From NCBI GenBank assembly GCA_011390205.1, contig JAABSX010000002.1:144036-208035 (forward strand): a stretch of 64,000 nt of DNA. Reading direction: 5' to 3'. The notes under the pieces are model-generated. The model saw nothing but the letters and a program-made list of their open reading frames with translations. It did no database searches and had not been told where the DNA came from. Positions 51,169 through 59,869 of this stretch are shown here, in pieces. The DNA comes from Microscillaceae bacterium (GTDB lineage Bacteria > Bacteroidota > Bacteroidia > Cytophagales > Microscillaceae). The position numbers and the translations under genes are program-made. The first letter of the stretch is position 1. Every line of letters starts with the position of its first letter.

Positions 51169-51807
51169 ATGATTAAAATTAAATCTTTCGTATTCAGCCC
51201 CTTTGCCGAAAATACATATGTGCTTTATGACCAGACCAAAGAGGCTGTCATCATAGACCCAGGCTGTAACACCACCGAGGAAAGAGAGACGCTCAAGAGA
51301 TTCATAGAAACCGAAGGGCTAAAAATCACAAAACTCCTCAATACGCACTGCCACATAGACCATGTGCTAGGAAATCAGTTTGTAAAAAGAACTTTTGAGG
51401 TAAAACTATATATGCACAAATTAGACTTGAGCAATTTAGAATCTTCTAAACTCATCTCCGATGTCTATGGGATTAAGCCCTACGAGCCCTCAGAGCCTGA
51501 TGTGTTTATAGATGAGGGAGATACGATTACCTTTGGGGAGTCTAGTCTAGATATTCTTTTTGTACCAGGGCATGCTCCAGGGCACGTCGCTTTTGTGTGT
51601 CATCCCCAAAAATTTACGGTAAGCGGAGATGTTTTATTTAAGCAAAGCATAGGCAGGACGGATTTCCCTGGCTGTAGCCATCAAGACCTGATAGAGAGCA
51701 TCAAGCAAAAAATGTTTAAGTTAGGAGATGATTATGTAGTATATTGCGGGCATGGGCCTGAGACCACCATAGGCTACGAAAAAAAGTACAATCCTTTCCT
51801 AAACTAA
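51169..51807 (+). CDS. Metallo-beta-lactamase-fold hydrolase (glyoxalase II-like)
   Basis: 212 residues from the ATG at 51169; a TTG start at 51121 is less likely because the family pattern begins at IKSFVFSPFAENTYVLYD. The metal motif THCHIDHVLGN, a second His in PGHAPGHV, Asp in SGDVLFKQSIGRTD, and the final YCGHGPETTIG are all present. Probably a thioester hydrolase of the glyoxalase II type. It is 5 bases before the DUF3592-type gene. Confidence 0.85.
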   Translation: MIKIKSFVFSPFAENTYVLYDQTKEAVIIDPGCNTTEERETLKRFIETEGLKITKLLNTHCHIDHVLGNQFVKRTFEVKLYMHKLDLSNLESSKLISDVYGIKPYEPSEPDVFIDEGDTITFGESSLDILFVPGHAPGHVAFVCHPQKFTVSGDVLFKQSIGRTDFPGCSHQDLIESIKQKMFKLGDDYVVYCGHGPETTIGYEKKYNPFLN

Positions 51808-51812
51808 TCTTT

Positions 51813-52238
51813 ATGTCATCCAAAAAAAAACCTTTCCGTAATACACTCATTTTTCTGGGCTTGTTGGCCATTTTTTCCATAGGGTTTGCGGGCATGGCTT
51901 ATTGGAATATTCAGAGTTTTATTAAAAATGCCACAACTACTAAAGGCAAAGTCATTGGTTTTGAGCGTGAGCGAAGGGTATTTAAGCCTGTGGTGCAGTT
52001 TGTAACTAACCAAGGCGACACCATCCAATTTATAACGCCCATAGGCTCTGAAGATACCCTCATCGTGAAGACAGGCAGCCCCGTGAGGGTACTTTACCAC
52101 ACAAAATCACCTCAGGATGCAAGCATAGATGATTTTTGGCATTTATGGACCAATCTCATCATGGTGCTCTTCTTCGGGATAGCTCCTTTTGTCTTTGTGC
52201 TTTTCTTGCGTTTTGTGCTTTTGGGCAAGCCAGCGTAA
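51813..52238 (+). CDS. DUF3592-like membrane protein
   Basis: 141 residues with a TM segment near each end (about 10-30 and 107-133). Between them is an extracytoplasmic beta-rich region: TTKGKVIGFERERRVFKPVVQFVTNQGDTIQF, then GSPVRVLYHTKSPQDASID, which is the DUF3592 pattern. It is translationally close to the MBL hydrolase gene. No function is known. Confidence 0.72.
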   Translation: MSSKKKPFRNTLIFLGLLAIFSIGFAGMAYWNIQSFIKNATTTKGKVIGFERERRVFKPVVQFVTNQGDTIQFITPIGSEDTLIVKTGSPVRVLYHTKSPQDASIDDFWHLWTNLIMVLFFGIAPFVFVLFLRFVLLGKPA

Positions 52239-52395
52239 ATTAGGCTTAACTTTTGGTAGTTTATTTGAGTGAGTGATGGGCTGTGCCATTTTGCTTGTGT
52301 TTTTCTAGGCTGATTTGCTGTCTATGATGCGTATGAATGTTTGACTTCACACAGGCTTATTTTTTATCGGGAATGTCTGTTTAGATTGTATCATT

Positions 52396-53301
52396 ATGAT
52401 TCTTTCATCTGACAAGGAAAGTACAGAGGGTGTATTGCTGCTGAGGTTCCTTTTATTTGGTTTTTTATTTGGGATTTGCTTTCCTGTCATGGCACTATTG
52501 CTTGACTTATTTTTTAAGTCTATGTCTTTTAGCCTAAAGAATCTTGTGTATCTGCACCAAGTGAATCCCATACATTATATCATTGATTCTGCTCCTGTTG
52601 TGTTGGCATCAGTAGCATACGGAATAGGCAGGTATGTATCAAATAGAGAAAAAAAGATACAAACTAATCTAAAACATGAGCTTGCAAACACTAAAAAGAT
52701 TGCTGATTTCTCACATCAACTCATTCAAGGAAATTTTAACATTGATGTAGTGATAGACGATAAAAGCACTCAAGATACATTCTTAAAACTGAAAGAAAAC
52801 ATAGAAAACAGTGTAGAGAAAGAAAAAATTACACACTGGACCAATGAAGGCATTGCACTTCTGATGGAGGTACTCAAAGAAAGAGAAGACTCTCCTGAGA
52901 AGTTTGCTAGCAAAGTGATTTCTGTTTTGAGTAGGTATTTACAGGCATTTCAGGGAGCTTTTTATCAAGTAAACTATCCAGAAACAGAGGAGGCTTACCT
53001 GAGCCTTTTGGCAGGATATGCTATAGACAGTATGCACCTTAGAGAGCAGCAATGGGCCATCGGGGAGGGGCTTATCGGGCAAGTAGCGCAAAGTGGAAAG
53101 ACCATGTATGTCAAAAAAAATCTCAAAGAACCACCGCACAGTCATTCACATTCAGGCAAAAAATCACTGGTACTAGTGCCACTGATACATCAGAAAAAAG
53201 TCAGAGGAATCATAGAACTTGCTATTTTTGATGATTTGCAGCCTTATCAAATTGCTTATTTAGAAAAAATCTCTGACAATATCACCATAAAGCTTTACTA
53301 A
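52396..53301 (+). CDS. Membrane GAF-domain protein (paralogue of 19238 GAF)
   Basis: 301 residues. Two TM segments (about 14-36 and 58-76) flank a periplasmic loop with NLVYLHQVNPIHYIIDSAPV, a motif I associate with sensor proteins of this phylum. A coiled linker follows, then GAF (about 150-300) with WAIGEGLIGQVAQSGKTM and VPLIHQKKVRGIIELAIF. There is no output domain. Layout and GAF are like the protein at 19238-20035, so it may act on the same kind of partner. It ends 7 bases from the convergent dacB gene. Confidence 0.72.
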   Translation: MILSSDKESTEGVLLLRFLLFGFLFGICFPVMALLLDLFFKSMSFSLKNLVYLHQVNPIHYIIDSAPVVLASVAYGIGRYVSNREKKIQTNLKHELANTKKIADFSHQLIQGNFNIDVVIDDKSTQDTFLKLKENIENSVEKEKITHWTNEGIALLMEVLKEREDSPEKFASKVISVLSRYLQAFQGAFYQVNYPETEEAYLSLLAGYAIDSMHLREQQWAIGEGLIGQVAQSGKTMYVKKNLKEPPHSHSHSGKKSLVLVPLIHQKKVRGIIELAIFDDLQPYQIAYLEKISDNITIKLY

Positions 53302-53308
53302 AAAACAT

Positions 53309-54817
53309 TTACAGACTTTCTACCATGAGGCTCATCAGATTAGATAGCTTTTTTTTGATTTGAGAATATTCTCCAGAATATCTATTGGTGATGATAGCAA
53401 AACTCATTTGCTTTCCTGAGGCACTTGTGAAGTAGCCTGCATATGCTTGTACTCTAGTCATTCCTCCTGATTTTGCCCTGAGGTTATTGCGTGCTTTGCC
53501 CTCATTGGCTACACCATACATCGTGCCTGATACTCCTGCAATGGGTAAAGATTGTTGAAAGACCTTGCTGTAAGCACTCTGAGAAATTTTATGTAAGATG
53601 GCTGTAAGCTGTGCTGCCGTGATTCCGTTGCTCAATGACAGTCCGCTGCCATCCTGCATATAAAAGCCATCAATATCAATGCCCTGTTTTTGCCAAAAAG
53701 CTGTAACGGCCTTGATGCCCGCTTGTGTACTTGCTTCTTTTTCTTGCTGCAGCCCTATACCCTTGAGAAGTGCCTCTGCAAAGAGATTCACACTATGAAT
53801 ATTGGTATAATTTACAATGTCTTTGAGATAAGGAGACTCGTGTCTGTGAATCAAGATTCTCTGGGTTTCCCATTTTTTATTTTGAAGGGAGAGTTGCCAT
53901 GTCGTAGTGGGAGGTTCAGCTATTGCAATTTTGCTTTCTTTGATTTTTTGATGTAGTTGCTCTGCCAAAAAGAGTGCTGGATCAGGGATAGCCCCCTTGA
54001 TGCTAAATGTGCCCCCAAGTGGAATCGTACCACTTACATACCTTACTTGGTCATGGGGTGCACCTGAGATACTTGCCATGTCACCTGTGCCCGCTTGTGC
54101 TGTTTTTACTTCATTTACAAATTGTATGTGGCTCATGTTGGGTTCTGTTCTCAGGATCTTGGCGGGCTGCCCCAGTGCTGTAGGCTGAAAATATAGCTTG
54201 TAAGTATTGTCTAAGACATTGAGTGCACCAGCAGGCGCTCCAAAATAATTGCCCATATCTCCCCAAATCCATTGAGAGGGTGTAGGGTTGCGCTCAAAAA
54301 GGCTTTCATCTGCAATGACTCTTCCTTCTATCCTGCTGATATTAAGCAGTTTGAGTTTGTTTGTCCATTGACTGAGCACAGTTTGGAGGCTTTGGTTTTT
54401 TAGAAGTTGAGAGCCTAGTGTAGGGTCTCCGCCCCCTTTGATGTATAGATTTCCTTTCAAAACCCCTTCTTTGGTCAGTTCTCCGCTGTATGCCAATTCT
54501 GTCTGAAATTTAAAATCTTCACCCAAAGTAGCTAGAGCAGTAGCTGTAGTGATGGCTTTCATAACAGAGGCTACTGCCAGTGTTTTTTGAGAATTTTTTT
54601 CTAGGACGGTCTTTCCATCTTTGTTAGAAATCACTGAAAAAGCCAACACGCCATGGATCAATAGTGGGTCTTCTTCCAGTCTTTGGAGTGCTTGTCTGAG
54701 GGCTTCTACATCTGTGCTGCTAGGCTGTATGTTTTCTTGCTTGGGGGTGCTTTGTGAGCATGTAAGCAAAAATAAAAATAAAACAATGACAGCAGTAATG
54801 GCTATTTTTGGGGTCAT
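53309..54817 (-). CDS. dacB: D-alanyl-D-alanine carboxypeptidase/endopeptidase, PBP4 (S13) family
   Basis: 502 residues. Lipoprotein-like signal ending LLTCSQ. Penicillin-binding motifs in PBP4 order: SxxK in VASVMKAITT (near residue 85), SxN in DGSGLSLSNGIT, and KSG (variant of KTG) in RAKSGGMTRVQAYAG. A long insert between SxxK and SxN is usual for S13. It trims or cleaves peptidoglycan crosslinks in the periplasm. Its promoter should lie in the 250-base gap above 54818. Confidence 0.88.
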   Translation of the reverse strand: MTPKIAITAVIVLFLFLLTCSQSTPKQENIQPSSTDVEALRQALQRLEEDPLLIHGVLAFSVISNKDGKTVLEKNSQKTLAVASVMKAITTATALATLGEDFKFQTELAYSGELTKEGVLKGNLYIKGGGDPTLGSQLLKNQSLQTVLSQWTNKLKLLNISRIEGRVIADESLFERNPTPSQWIWGDMGNYFGAPAGALNVLDNTYKLYFQPTALGQPAKILRTEPNMSHIQFVNEVKTAQAGTGDMASISGAPHDQVRYVSGTIPLGGTFSIKGAIPDPALFLAEQLHQKIKESKIAIAEPPTTTWQLSLQNKKWETQRILIHRHESPYLKDIVNYTNIHSVNLFAEALLKGIGLQQEKEASTQAGIKAVTAFWQKQGIDIDGFYMQDGSGLSLSNGITAAQLTAILHKISQSAYSKVFQQSLPIAGVSGTMYGVANEGKARNNLRAKSGGMTRVQAYAGYFTSASGKQMSFAIITNRYSGEYSQIKKKLSNLMSLMVESL

Positions 54818-55066
54818 TTCTTTTAGAATAAATAAAATCTACTCCAAAAATACACATATTTTGTAGATAAATGCCAAGCCACAAAGGAGGCACAAAGAAA
54901 ATAGTGCACAGACCTCTCAAAACAGCTTTGCTTCTTTTCCTTGTCAAAAGTGATGACAAGTGCCGTTTTTGATGAGGTCTTGTACAGTTAGATAGCTAGG
55001 TTTATCAATACAAAAATGGTAAATCACCATTCTGACGATAGAAAAACAAAAAGTCTTTTCTGTTCT

Positions 55067-55561
55067 CTAATTATGGCTCATCATAGGATAATCAAAAGGA
55101 TCTATGCAGGGGTCACAGTCATAGCCCAAGTAAATCCCTAGGCAAGTAGCATCCCAGATGCTTTTCCCCGTACCTTGTTCTTTAAAGCCCCCTGTGCGGA
55201 TGTGTATGTAGGCAATGTCTATGATTGCTTCAAACTTCATATTTGTTTCAGCATAGTCACTTGGCTTTTGATTCTGGATATAAAAAGTACCTGTAGTTAC
55301 GCCTTGAGCATAGATTTCGAAGTATCCTTTTTGGTCGGTAGATGGACGGTAACTTACTTTGGAGATATTTACCAATCTTGCCAGGTCATTGTTGGCACAG
55401 CCAGCATAGACAATCATTTCGTTTTTGATAGAGAGATAATTTACGACAGTCTGGGCCTGTTCTTCTGTGAGGTAGCAAAGCTGGCATTGTGCTTGGCTTG
55501 CTACAGTTCCGAGATTGAAGAACAGGAATAGTGTAAGGATACAAGTTTTAAGTTGATTCAT
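55067..55561 (-). CDS. Secreted cysteine-containing protein, unknown
   Basis: 164 residues from the ATG at 55561; the open frame reaches 55606 but the signal peptide MNQLKTCILTLFLFFNLGTVASQAQ begins at the internal Met. The mature part has several Cys (CQLCYL near the start, AGCANN, ATCLGIYLGYDCDPC at the end), suggesting disulfides in the periplasm or outside. No family is recognised. It lies downstream of feoB across a hairpin and is probably its own unit. Confidence 0.6.
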   Translation of the reverse strand: MNQLKTCILTLFLFFNLGTVASQAQCQLCYLTEEQAQTVVNYLSIKNEMIVYAGCANNDLARLVNISKVSYRPSTDQKGYFEIYAQGVTTGTFYIQNQKPSDYAETNMKFEAIIDIAYIHIRTGGFKEQGTGKSIWDATCLGIYLGYDCDPCIDPFDYPMMSHN

Positions 55562-55657
55562 GTGTGTTCTAGTTATAGGAATGAGATTTGTTTTGCTAGA
55601 ATACATTACATAAATGATACCAAGCCTACAGGATAGTAATGCGCAATTTAGATTAAC

Positions 55658-55696
55658 AACGGATTATTTACTGTAAAAGGCTGTAAATAATCCGTT
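55658..55696 (-). terminator. Hairpin after feoB
   Basis: AACGGATTATTTAC (55658-55671) pairs with GTAAATAATCCGTT (55683-55696), a 14-bp perfect stem just below the feoB stop. The T-run beyond is poor, so it may be a stabiliser or weak terminator. Confidence 0.5.
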
Positions 55697-55703
55697 AATG
55701 CTA

Positions 55704-57818
55704 TTAAGAAAGTAGTTGAAAAGTAATTAAACTTGCAATATAAGCCAAACTTGTCATATATAAGAATTGTAGAAAAACCCATTTAAAGCCTTTGGTTTCT
55801 CTATAGACAGCCGCAAGCGTACTCATGCACTGCATCGCAAAGGCATAGTAAATCATCAAGGATAGCCCTACAGCAAGTGTAAATCTTGGCTTACCTGTTT
55901 GTGGGTTTTTTTCTTTTTGAAGCCTTTCTTTAAGCGTGCTAAAGTTTTCCTCTTCACTCCCGATGCTGTAAATGGTGGAGATAGTACCCACAAAAACCTC
56001 TCGGGCCGCAAAGGAAGTGATCAAGGCAATGCCAATTTTCCAATCATAGCCCAAAGGGGCAATGGCGGGCTCTATGGCTTTGCCAAAGTGCCCCGCATAG
56101 GATGCCTCTAGCTGATTAGAAGCCAGCAAGTCTTCATAATTTTGGCTGGGGTCTTGCAGCATAGATTTTTTTGCTTTTTGTGCTGCCTGCTCCATGGCCT
56201 CCGAAGGGCCATAAGACGCCAGCACCCAGAGAATGATGGAAATAGCGATGATGATTTTGCCAGCTTCAAACACAAAAACTTTCACCTTTTCGCTGACTTC
56301 ATGCCTTACATTGCTCCATTTAGGATATTTGTAGGAAGGTAATTCCATAATCAAAAAGCTCCGCTCTGGTGTTTTTAAAAGTACTTTCATCAGCCAAGCT
56401 GATGCCAGTGCCATCACAAAACCCAGCAGATACATCCCCATGAGTACAAGCCCTTGCAAGCTAAATACACCTAAGACATGCTGTGGAGGAATCACAAGGG
56501 CTATCAAAATGGCATAGACGGGCAGCCTCGCCGAGCAACTCATCAAAGGGGTTACGAATATCGTAATCAGGCGCTCCTTGTAATTGTCTATGTTGCGTGT
56601 CGCCAAAATGGCAGGAATCGCACAGGCTACGCCTGATATGAGTGGCACTACACTTTTGCCATTTAGCCCAAAGGGGCGCATGACTTTGTCCATCATATAC
56701 ACTACACGTGCCATATAGCCTGATTCTTCTAAAATGGCGATGAAGAAAAACAAAATAGCAATCTGAGGAATAAAAATAACTACACCACCCACCCCTGCTA
56801 TGATGCCATCTGCCAGAAGGTCTGTGAGTGCACCCGCAGGCAGAGATGATTTTACCAGCCCTTGTATGTGGCTAAATCCTGTGTCTATCCAGTTCATAGG
56901 GTAGCTTGCCCAGCTAAATATCGCCTGAAATATAAGGAACAAAACCCCCATAAAAATCAAATAGCCCGCTATTTTATGTGTCAGAATGGCATCTATTTTT
57001 TCACTAAAACTGCTGTCGTTTTCTGTATCTTTGCCTTGTTTTAGGGTTTGTTTCAGCAGGTCATCGATGATTTCATAGCGAGCCATCGTTTCGCGTGATT
57101 GCCAGTGGATAGAGTCAAAAGCATGGGCTTTGGTACTGCTCTCTAGTGTATCTTTGCCTGCTTTGTCCAAAAAGTGTAAACCAGCAAAATGATGTGCATA
57201 TTGCCAAGCCTGATAGGCATTGCTAAGTTCAAAATCTTTTTGAATGGTTTTTATCAAATCAGGATTAAAAAAATAAGGATTGACCAAGTACGTATCTTGT
57301 GTCTGTGTGTTGGGCTTCTGAAGAATGGACTGTGCCAAAAATTTTTTGAAGTGCAGCACTTCTTCTGACCGCCGTGCATTGAGCGTAATGATAGGCGTAT
57401 CTAGCAGTGTTGAGAGTTTGTTAGTGTCTATCAAAATACCCTTTTCTGTGGCTTGGTCTATCTGGTTAAGCACCAAAATGACGGGCAGCCCCAGGTCTTT
57501 GATTTGTGTGAAAAGCAGAAGATTTCTCTTAAGATTGGAGGCATCTGCTACCAGCACCACCCAGTCAGGATAGTCTTTGCTTTGAGGGTTGAGCAGTGTC
57601 TCTAGCACAATCACCTCATCGAGTGATTTGGGGTAGAGGCTGTATGTGCCTGGCAAATCTATCAGCTCGATGCTTTGTGCTGTATTGAGCTTGCAGATGC
57701 CTGTCTTTTTATCTACGGTTACCCCAGGAAAGTTTCCTACTTTTTGGTGCAGACCTGTGAGTTGGTTAAAGAGGGTAGATTTCCCTGCATTTGGATTTCC
57801 TGCCAGTGCGATTTTCAT
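55704..57818 (-). CDS. feoB: Ferrous iron transporter FeoB
   Basis: 704-residue inner-membrane Fe(II) uptake protein. N-terminal G domain: G1 GNPNAGKSTLFN, G3 DLPGTYSLYP, G4 NQID. A helical GDI-type spacer follows, then two Gate domains with many TM helices (GVACAIPAILATRNID and FAAREVFVGTISTIYSIG). No C-terminal FeoC-like part. feoA lies upstream in the same direction with a 242-base gap that has no gene, so an internal promoter or mRNA structure is possible. Confidence 0.93.
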   Translation of the reverse strand: MKIALAGNPNAGKSTLFNQLTGLHQKVGNFPGVTVDKKTGICKLNTAQSIELIDLPGTYSLYPKSLDEVIVLETLLNPQSKDYPDWVVLVADASNLKRNLLLFTQIKDLGLPVILVLNQIDQATEKGILIDTNKLSTLLDTPIITLNARRSEEVLHFKKFLAQSILQKPNTQTQDTYLVNPYFFNPDLIKTIQKDFELSNAYQAWQYAHHFAGLHFLDKAGKDTLESSTKAHAFDSIHWQSRETMARYEIIDDLLKQTLKQGKDTENDSSFSEKIDAILTHKIAGYLIFMGVLFLIFQAIFSWASYPMNWIDTGFSHIQGLVKSSLPAGALTDLLADGIIAGVGGVVIFIPQIAILFFFIAILEESGYMARVVYMMDKVMRPFGLNGKSVVPLISGVACAIPAILATRNIDNYKERLITIFVTPLMSCSARLPVYAILIALVIPPQHVLGVFSLQGLVLMGMYLLGFVMALASAWLMKVLLKTPERSFLIMELPSYKYPKWSNVRHEVSEKVKVFVFEAGKIIIAISIILWVLASYGPSEAMEQAAQKAKKSMLQDPSQNYEDLLASNQLEASYAGHFGKAIEPAIAPLGYDWKIGIALITSFAAREVFVGTISTIYSIGSEEENFSTLKERLQKEKNPQTGKPRFTLAVGLSLMIYYAFAMQCMSTLAAVYRETKGFKWVFLQFLYMTSLAYIASLITFQLLS

Positions 57819-58060
57819 CTTGATTGGTATAAATTGCTGCGGAAATAAGTGATTTGGTACTTTTCCTAGCTTTTTCTAAATGTTTTTGATGGATAAATAA
57901 AAAATGGATGTCTGCATAAGTAAAATGTGCTAGCTGCCAGTTTTTACACAAAAAAGTAACACAGGCCATTGTGGGTTTAAGCCCTTAACAGTCTTTGTAC
58001 TTTTAGTCTATCAGGTATAAGCACGAAGACTTATTGCCACAGACTTGAGGGCAAACAATG

Positions 58061-58282
58061 CTAGGATTGTAATACTACAGTAGAAGCCTCTGACAAACGC
58101 AAAGAAAGATTATAGCCACCCACACGGATACAGATAGGGTCACCAAGAGGGGCTTTGCCGCAGAGTATGATTTCAGTATTGGGTAGGCAGCCCATCTCTA
58201 AAAGTTTTAAAGACATCAAATCATCCGTAAAAGCCTTGATGATTCCCTTTTCTCCTTTTTTTAAATCTGCTATGCTTCTCAT
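58061..58282 (-). CDS. feoA: FeoA SH3-like protein
   Basis: 73 residues, FeoA/DtxR-C type SH3-like fold: LKKGEKGIIKAF, LKLLEMGCLPNTEIILCGKAPLGDPICIRVGGYNLSLRLSEA. It helps FeoB in Fe(II) uptake. It heads the feo pair. A TATTT...AAATA dyad 27 bases above the ATG is a candidate metal-regulator site. Confidence 0.9.
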   Translation of the reverse strand: MRSIADLKKGEKGIIKAFTDDLMSLKLLEMGCLPNTEIILCGKAPLGDPICIRVGGYNLSLRLSEASTVVLQS

Positions 58283-58587
58283 ATATTTGGGGGCTTGATT
58301 CTAATTCTTATTTAGATTAATTTCAAATAGGCTTGCAATTTATAACAAAAACAGAAATTTTTACCAATAAATTCACAGAAAATTAATCTTAGCCACCAAA
58401 GAAAACCAAAGACAAAGAAGGGGCAACTCTGAAAACATGGAAATATACCATAAGTTCCTACTATTTTTTGGTATGATGCCCTCAGACCCATGTTATTTCA
58501 ATCTTTTAGTTACATTTTGATAACCCAACCAGAATACAATACGTATCTCTTAAAAAGCATAAAACACCAATATTTAACAGCATCAAG
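58283..58587. other. Divergent regulatory gap upstream of feoA
   Basis: About 305 AT-rich bases. It holds the dyad at 58309-58329. No RNA gene or second clear motif seen. Confidence 0.4.
58309..58329. promoter_or_regulatory. Candidate metal-regulator operator upstream of feoA
   Basis: TATTTAGATTAATTTCAAATA: symmetrical TATTT/AAATA ends around an AT-rich centre, about 27-47 bases upstream of the feoA ATG. The TTTAGATTAA part recalls DtxR/MntR- or Fur-type sites. It could mediate iron repression. Match is partial. Confidence 0.35.
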
Positions 58588-59025
58588 ATGACAAACTCAA
58601 GCATTACAAATATAAAAAAACAACAGCAGGTACTCCAGCTCCCTTTTCTTAAAGTCTATCTAAACGAAGAACAGCAAATATTTGAAGGTTTTTGGAAAAA
58701 AGAGAGTAGAGAGATGAAAGATGATGAGTTCATGACACATCTTGAGGCATTTGCTGATTTATTCTCTCAACACAAGGTCAGAGGGTTTTATGTGGATACA
58801 AGACAGTACCATGCCATCATGAGTGTAGAGATACAAGCATGGCATGATGAGCATATCATCCCAAAGTATATCCAAGGAGGCGTGGAGAAAATCGCTTTTG
58901 TGATGACAGAAGATTTTATACCTGCCCTCACCATAGAGCAAGCCTTTGATGAGCCAAAAGCCCAAGTACTACAGACCCGCTTTTTTAAGGAAGAAGCTCA
59001 AGCAAAACAATGGATATACAAATAA
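58588..59025 (+). CDS. STAS/SpoIIAA-like cytoplasmic protein
   Basis: 145 residues, no signal peptide. Pattern: FLKVYLNEEQQIFEGFW (strand pair), DEFMTHLEAFADLFSQHKVRGFYVDTRQYHAIMSVEIQAWHDEHI (helix-strand-helix) and KIAFVMTEDFIPALTIEQAF (strand), which fits the SpoIIAA/STAS-like fold. In partner-switching systems such proteins are controlled by phosphorylation; whether this one is cannot be told. No kinase or phosphatase gene is next to it. Confidence 0.55.
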   Translation: MTNSSITNIKKQQQVLQLPFLKVYLNEEQQIFEGFWKKESREMKDDEFMTHLEAFADLFSQHKVRGFYVDTRQYHAIMSVEIQAWHDEHIIPKYIQGGVEKIAFVMTEDFIPALTIEQAFDEPKAQVLQTRFFKEEAQAKQWIYK

Positions 59026-59038
59026 GGGTATCACCTCA

Positions 59039-59082
59039 CTAAACACCTAATTTACTCTAAATAATAAGGTGTTTAGGTTTTT
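59039..59082. terminator. Bidirectional terminator
   Basis: CTAAACACCT (59039-59048) pairs with AGGTGTTTAG (59067-59076), T-run follows. It lies between convergent genes. Confidence 0.75.
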
Positions 59083-59086
59083 ATAT

Positions 59087-59770
59087 CTACTCCTTCTTCT
59101 GAGGAGGAATCTGAAAAAACACTCCCAAATTAAATGTAACTACTGTAGCCGCAGCCTTCTTATCAGGCACAATGATGCCATTGGCTCGCAAGTTTAAGTC
59201 AAGCACAAGCCCTTCCGATAGCTCATAGGCACAGCCTAGCACAGGCCCTAAACCAAAATTGGCATCATTGGCATTCAGCTCAATCACCCCCAATGATACA
59301 CCAGAGGGCAAATCCACAACTCCGTCTAGCTGCCGCAAATCCAAAGAAATCGTCTCGGTATCTGTGATAAAAAAACCAATATCAAAACCCACATAGGGCT
59401 TTACTTTTCCCTTCAAAAGATAATACTCAAACCCAAGATTGACAGGGAAAAAGTTAGTCCTTGGAATCTGAATATCCAAACCAATCAGATTCAATAGATT
59501 GACAGTATTGGGGCTAATCCCGAATATCTCCGCCAAGTCTCCCAAATCTTCACCTGCCCGCCCAAAGGCATAAAAACTAAAATTGCTCGTCAGTGCAAAT
59601 CTCTCAGAGAGTTGATACTTGGCGGAGGCACTGCCCCCATAGCCGTTTTTGTTGATTGCCCCAAAATCACCCGTAGGCAAGGCATAGGCAGGGCTCAAAC
59701 CCAAGCGAAGCTGTGCCTGAGCCACTGTAACCGCAAGGAGGAAGACTAGAGTTAAAAATGTTTTTTTCAT
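59087..59770 (-). CDS. Outer-membrane beta-barrel protein (OmpA/OmpW-like porin family)
   Basis: 227 residues with signal peptide ending VTVAQAQ. The mature part is made of alternating aromatic-rich strands (LRLGLSPAYALPTGDFG, ASAKYQLSERFALTSNFSFYAFG, FFPVNLGFEYYLLKGKVKPYVGFDIGFF, FGLGPVLGCAYELSEGL), an 8-strand-type barrel. No enzymatic or peptidoglycan-binding part. Function unknown; structural or small-solute passage. Confidence 0.75.
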   Translation of the reverse strand: MKKTFLTLVFLLAVTVAQAQLRLGLSPAYALPTGDFGAINKNGYGGSASAKYQLSERFALTSNFSFYAFGRAGEDLGDLAEIFGISPNTVNLLNLIGLDIQIPRTNFFPVNLGFEYYLLKGKVKPYVGFDIGFFITDTETISLDLRQLDGVVDLPSGVSLGVIELNANDANFGLGPVLGCAYELSEGLVLDLNLRANGIIVPDKKAAATVVTFNLGVFFQIPPQKKE

Positions 59771-59869
59771 GAAATTAGTGGATAGATATATTCAAAGTTC
59801 TGTTTATTTGACCAAAAGTTACTAAATTTCTACTTTTAATGATGTAATATCTTCAAAATATTAAAAACT

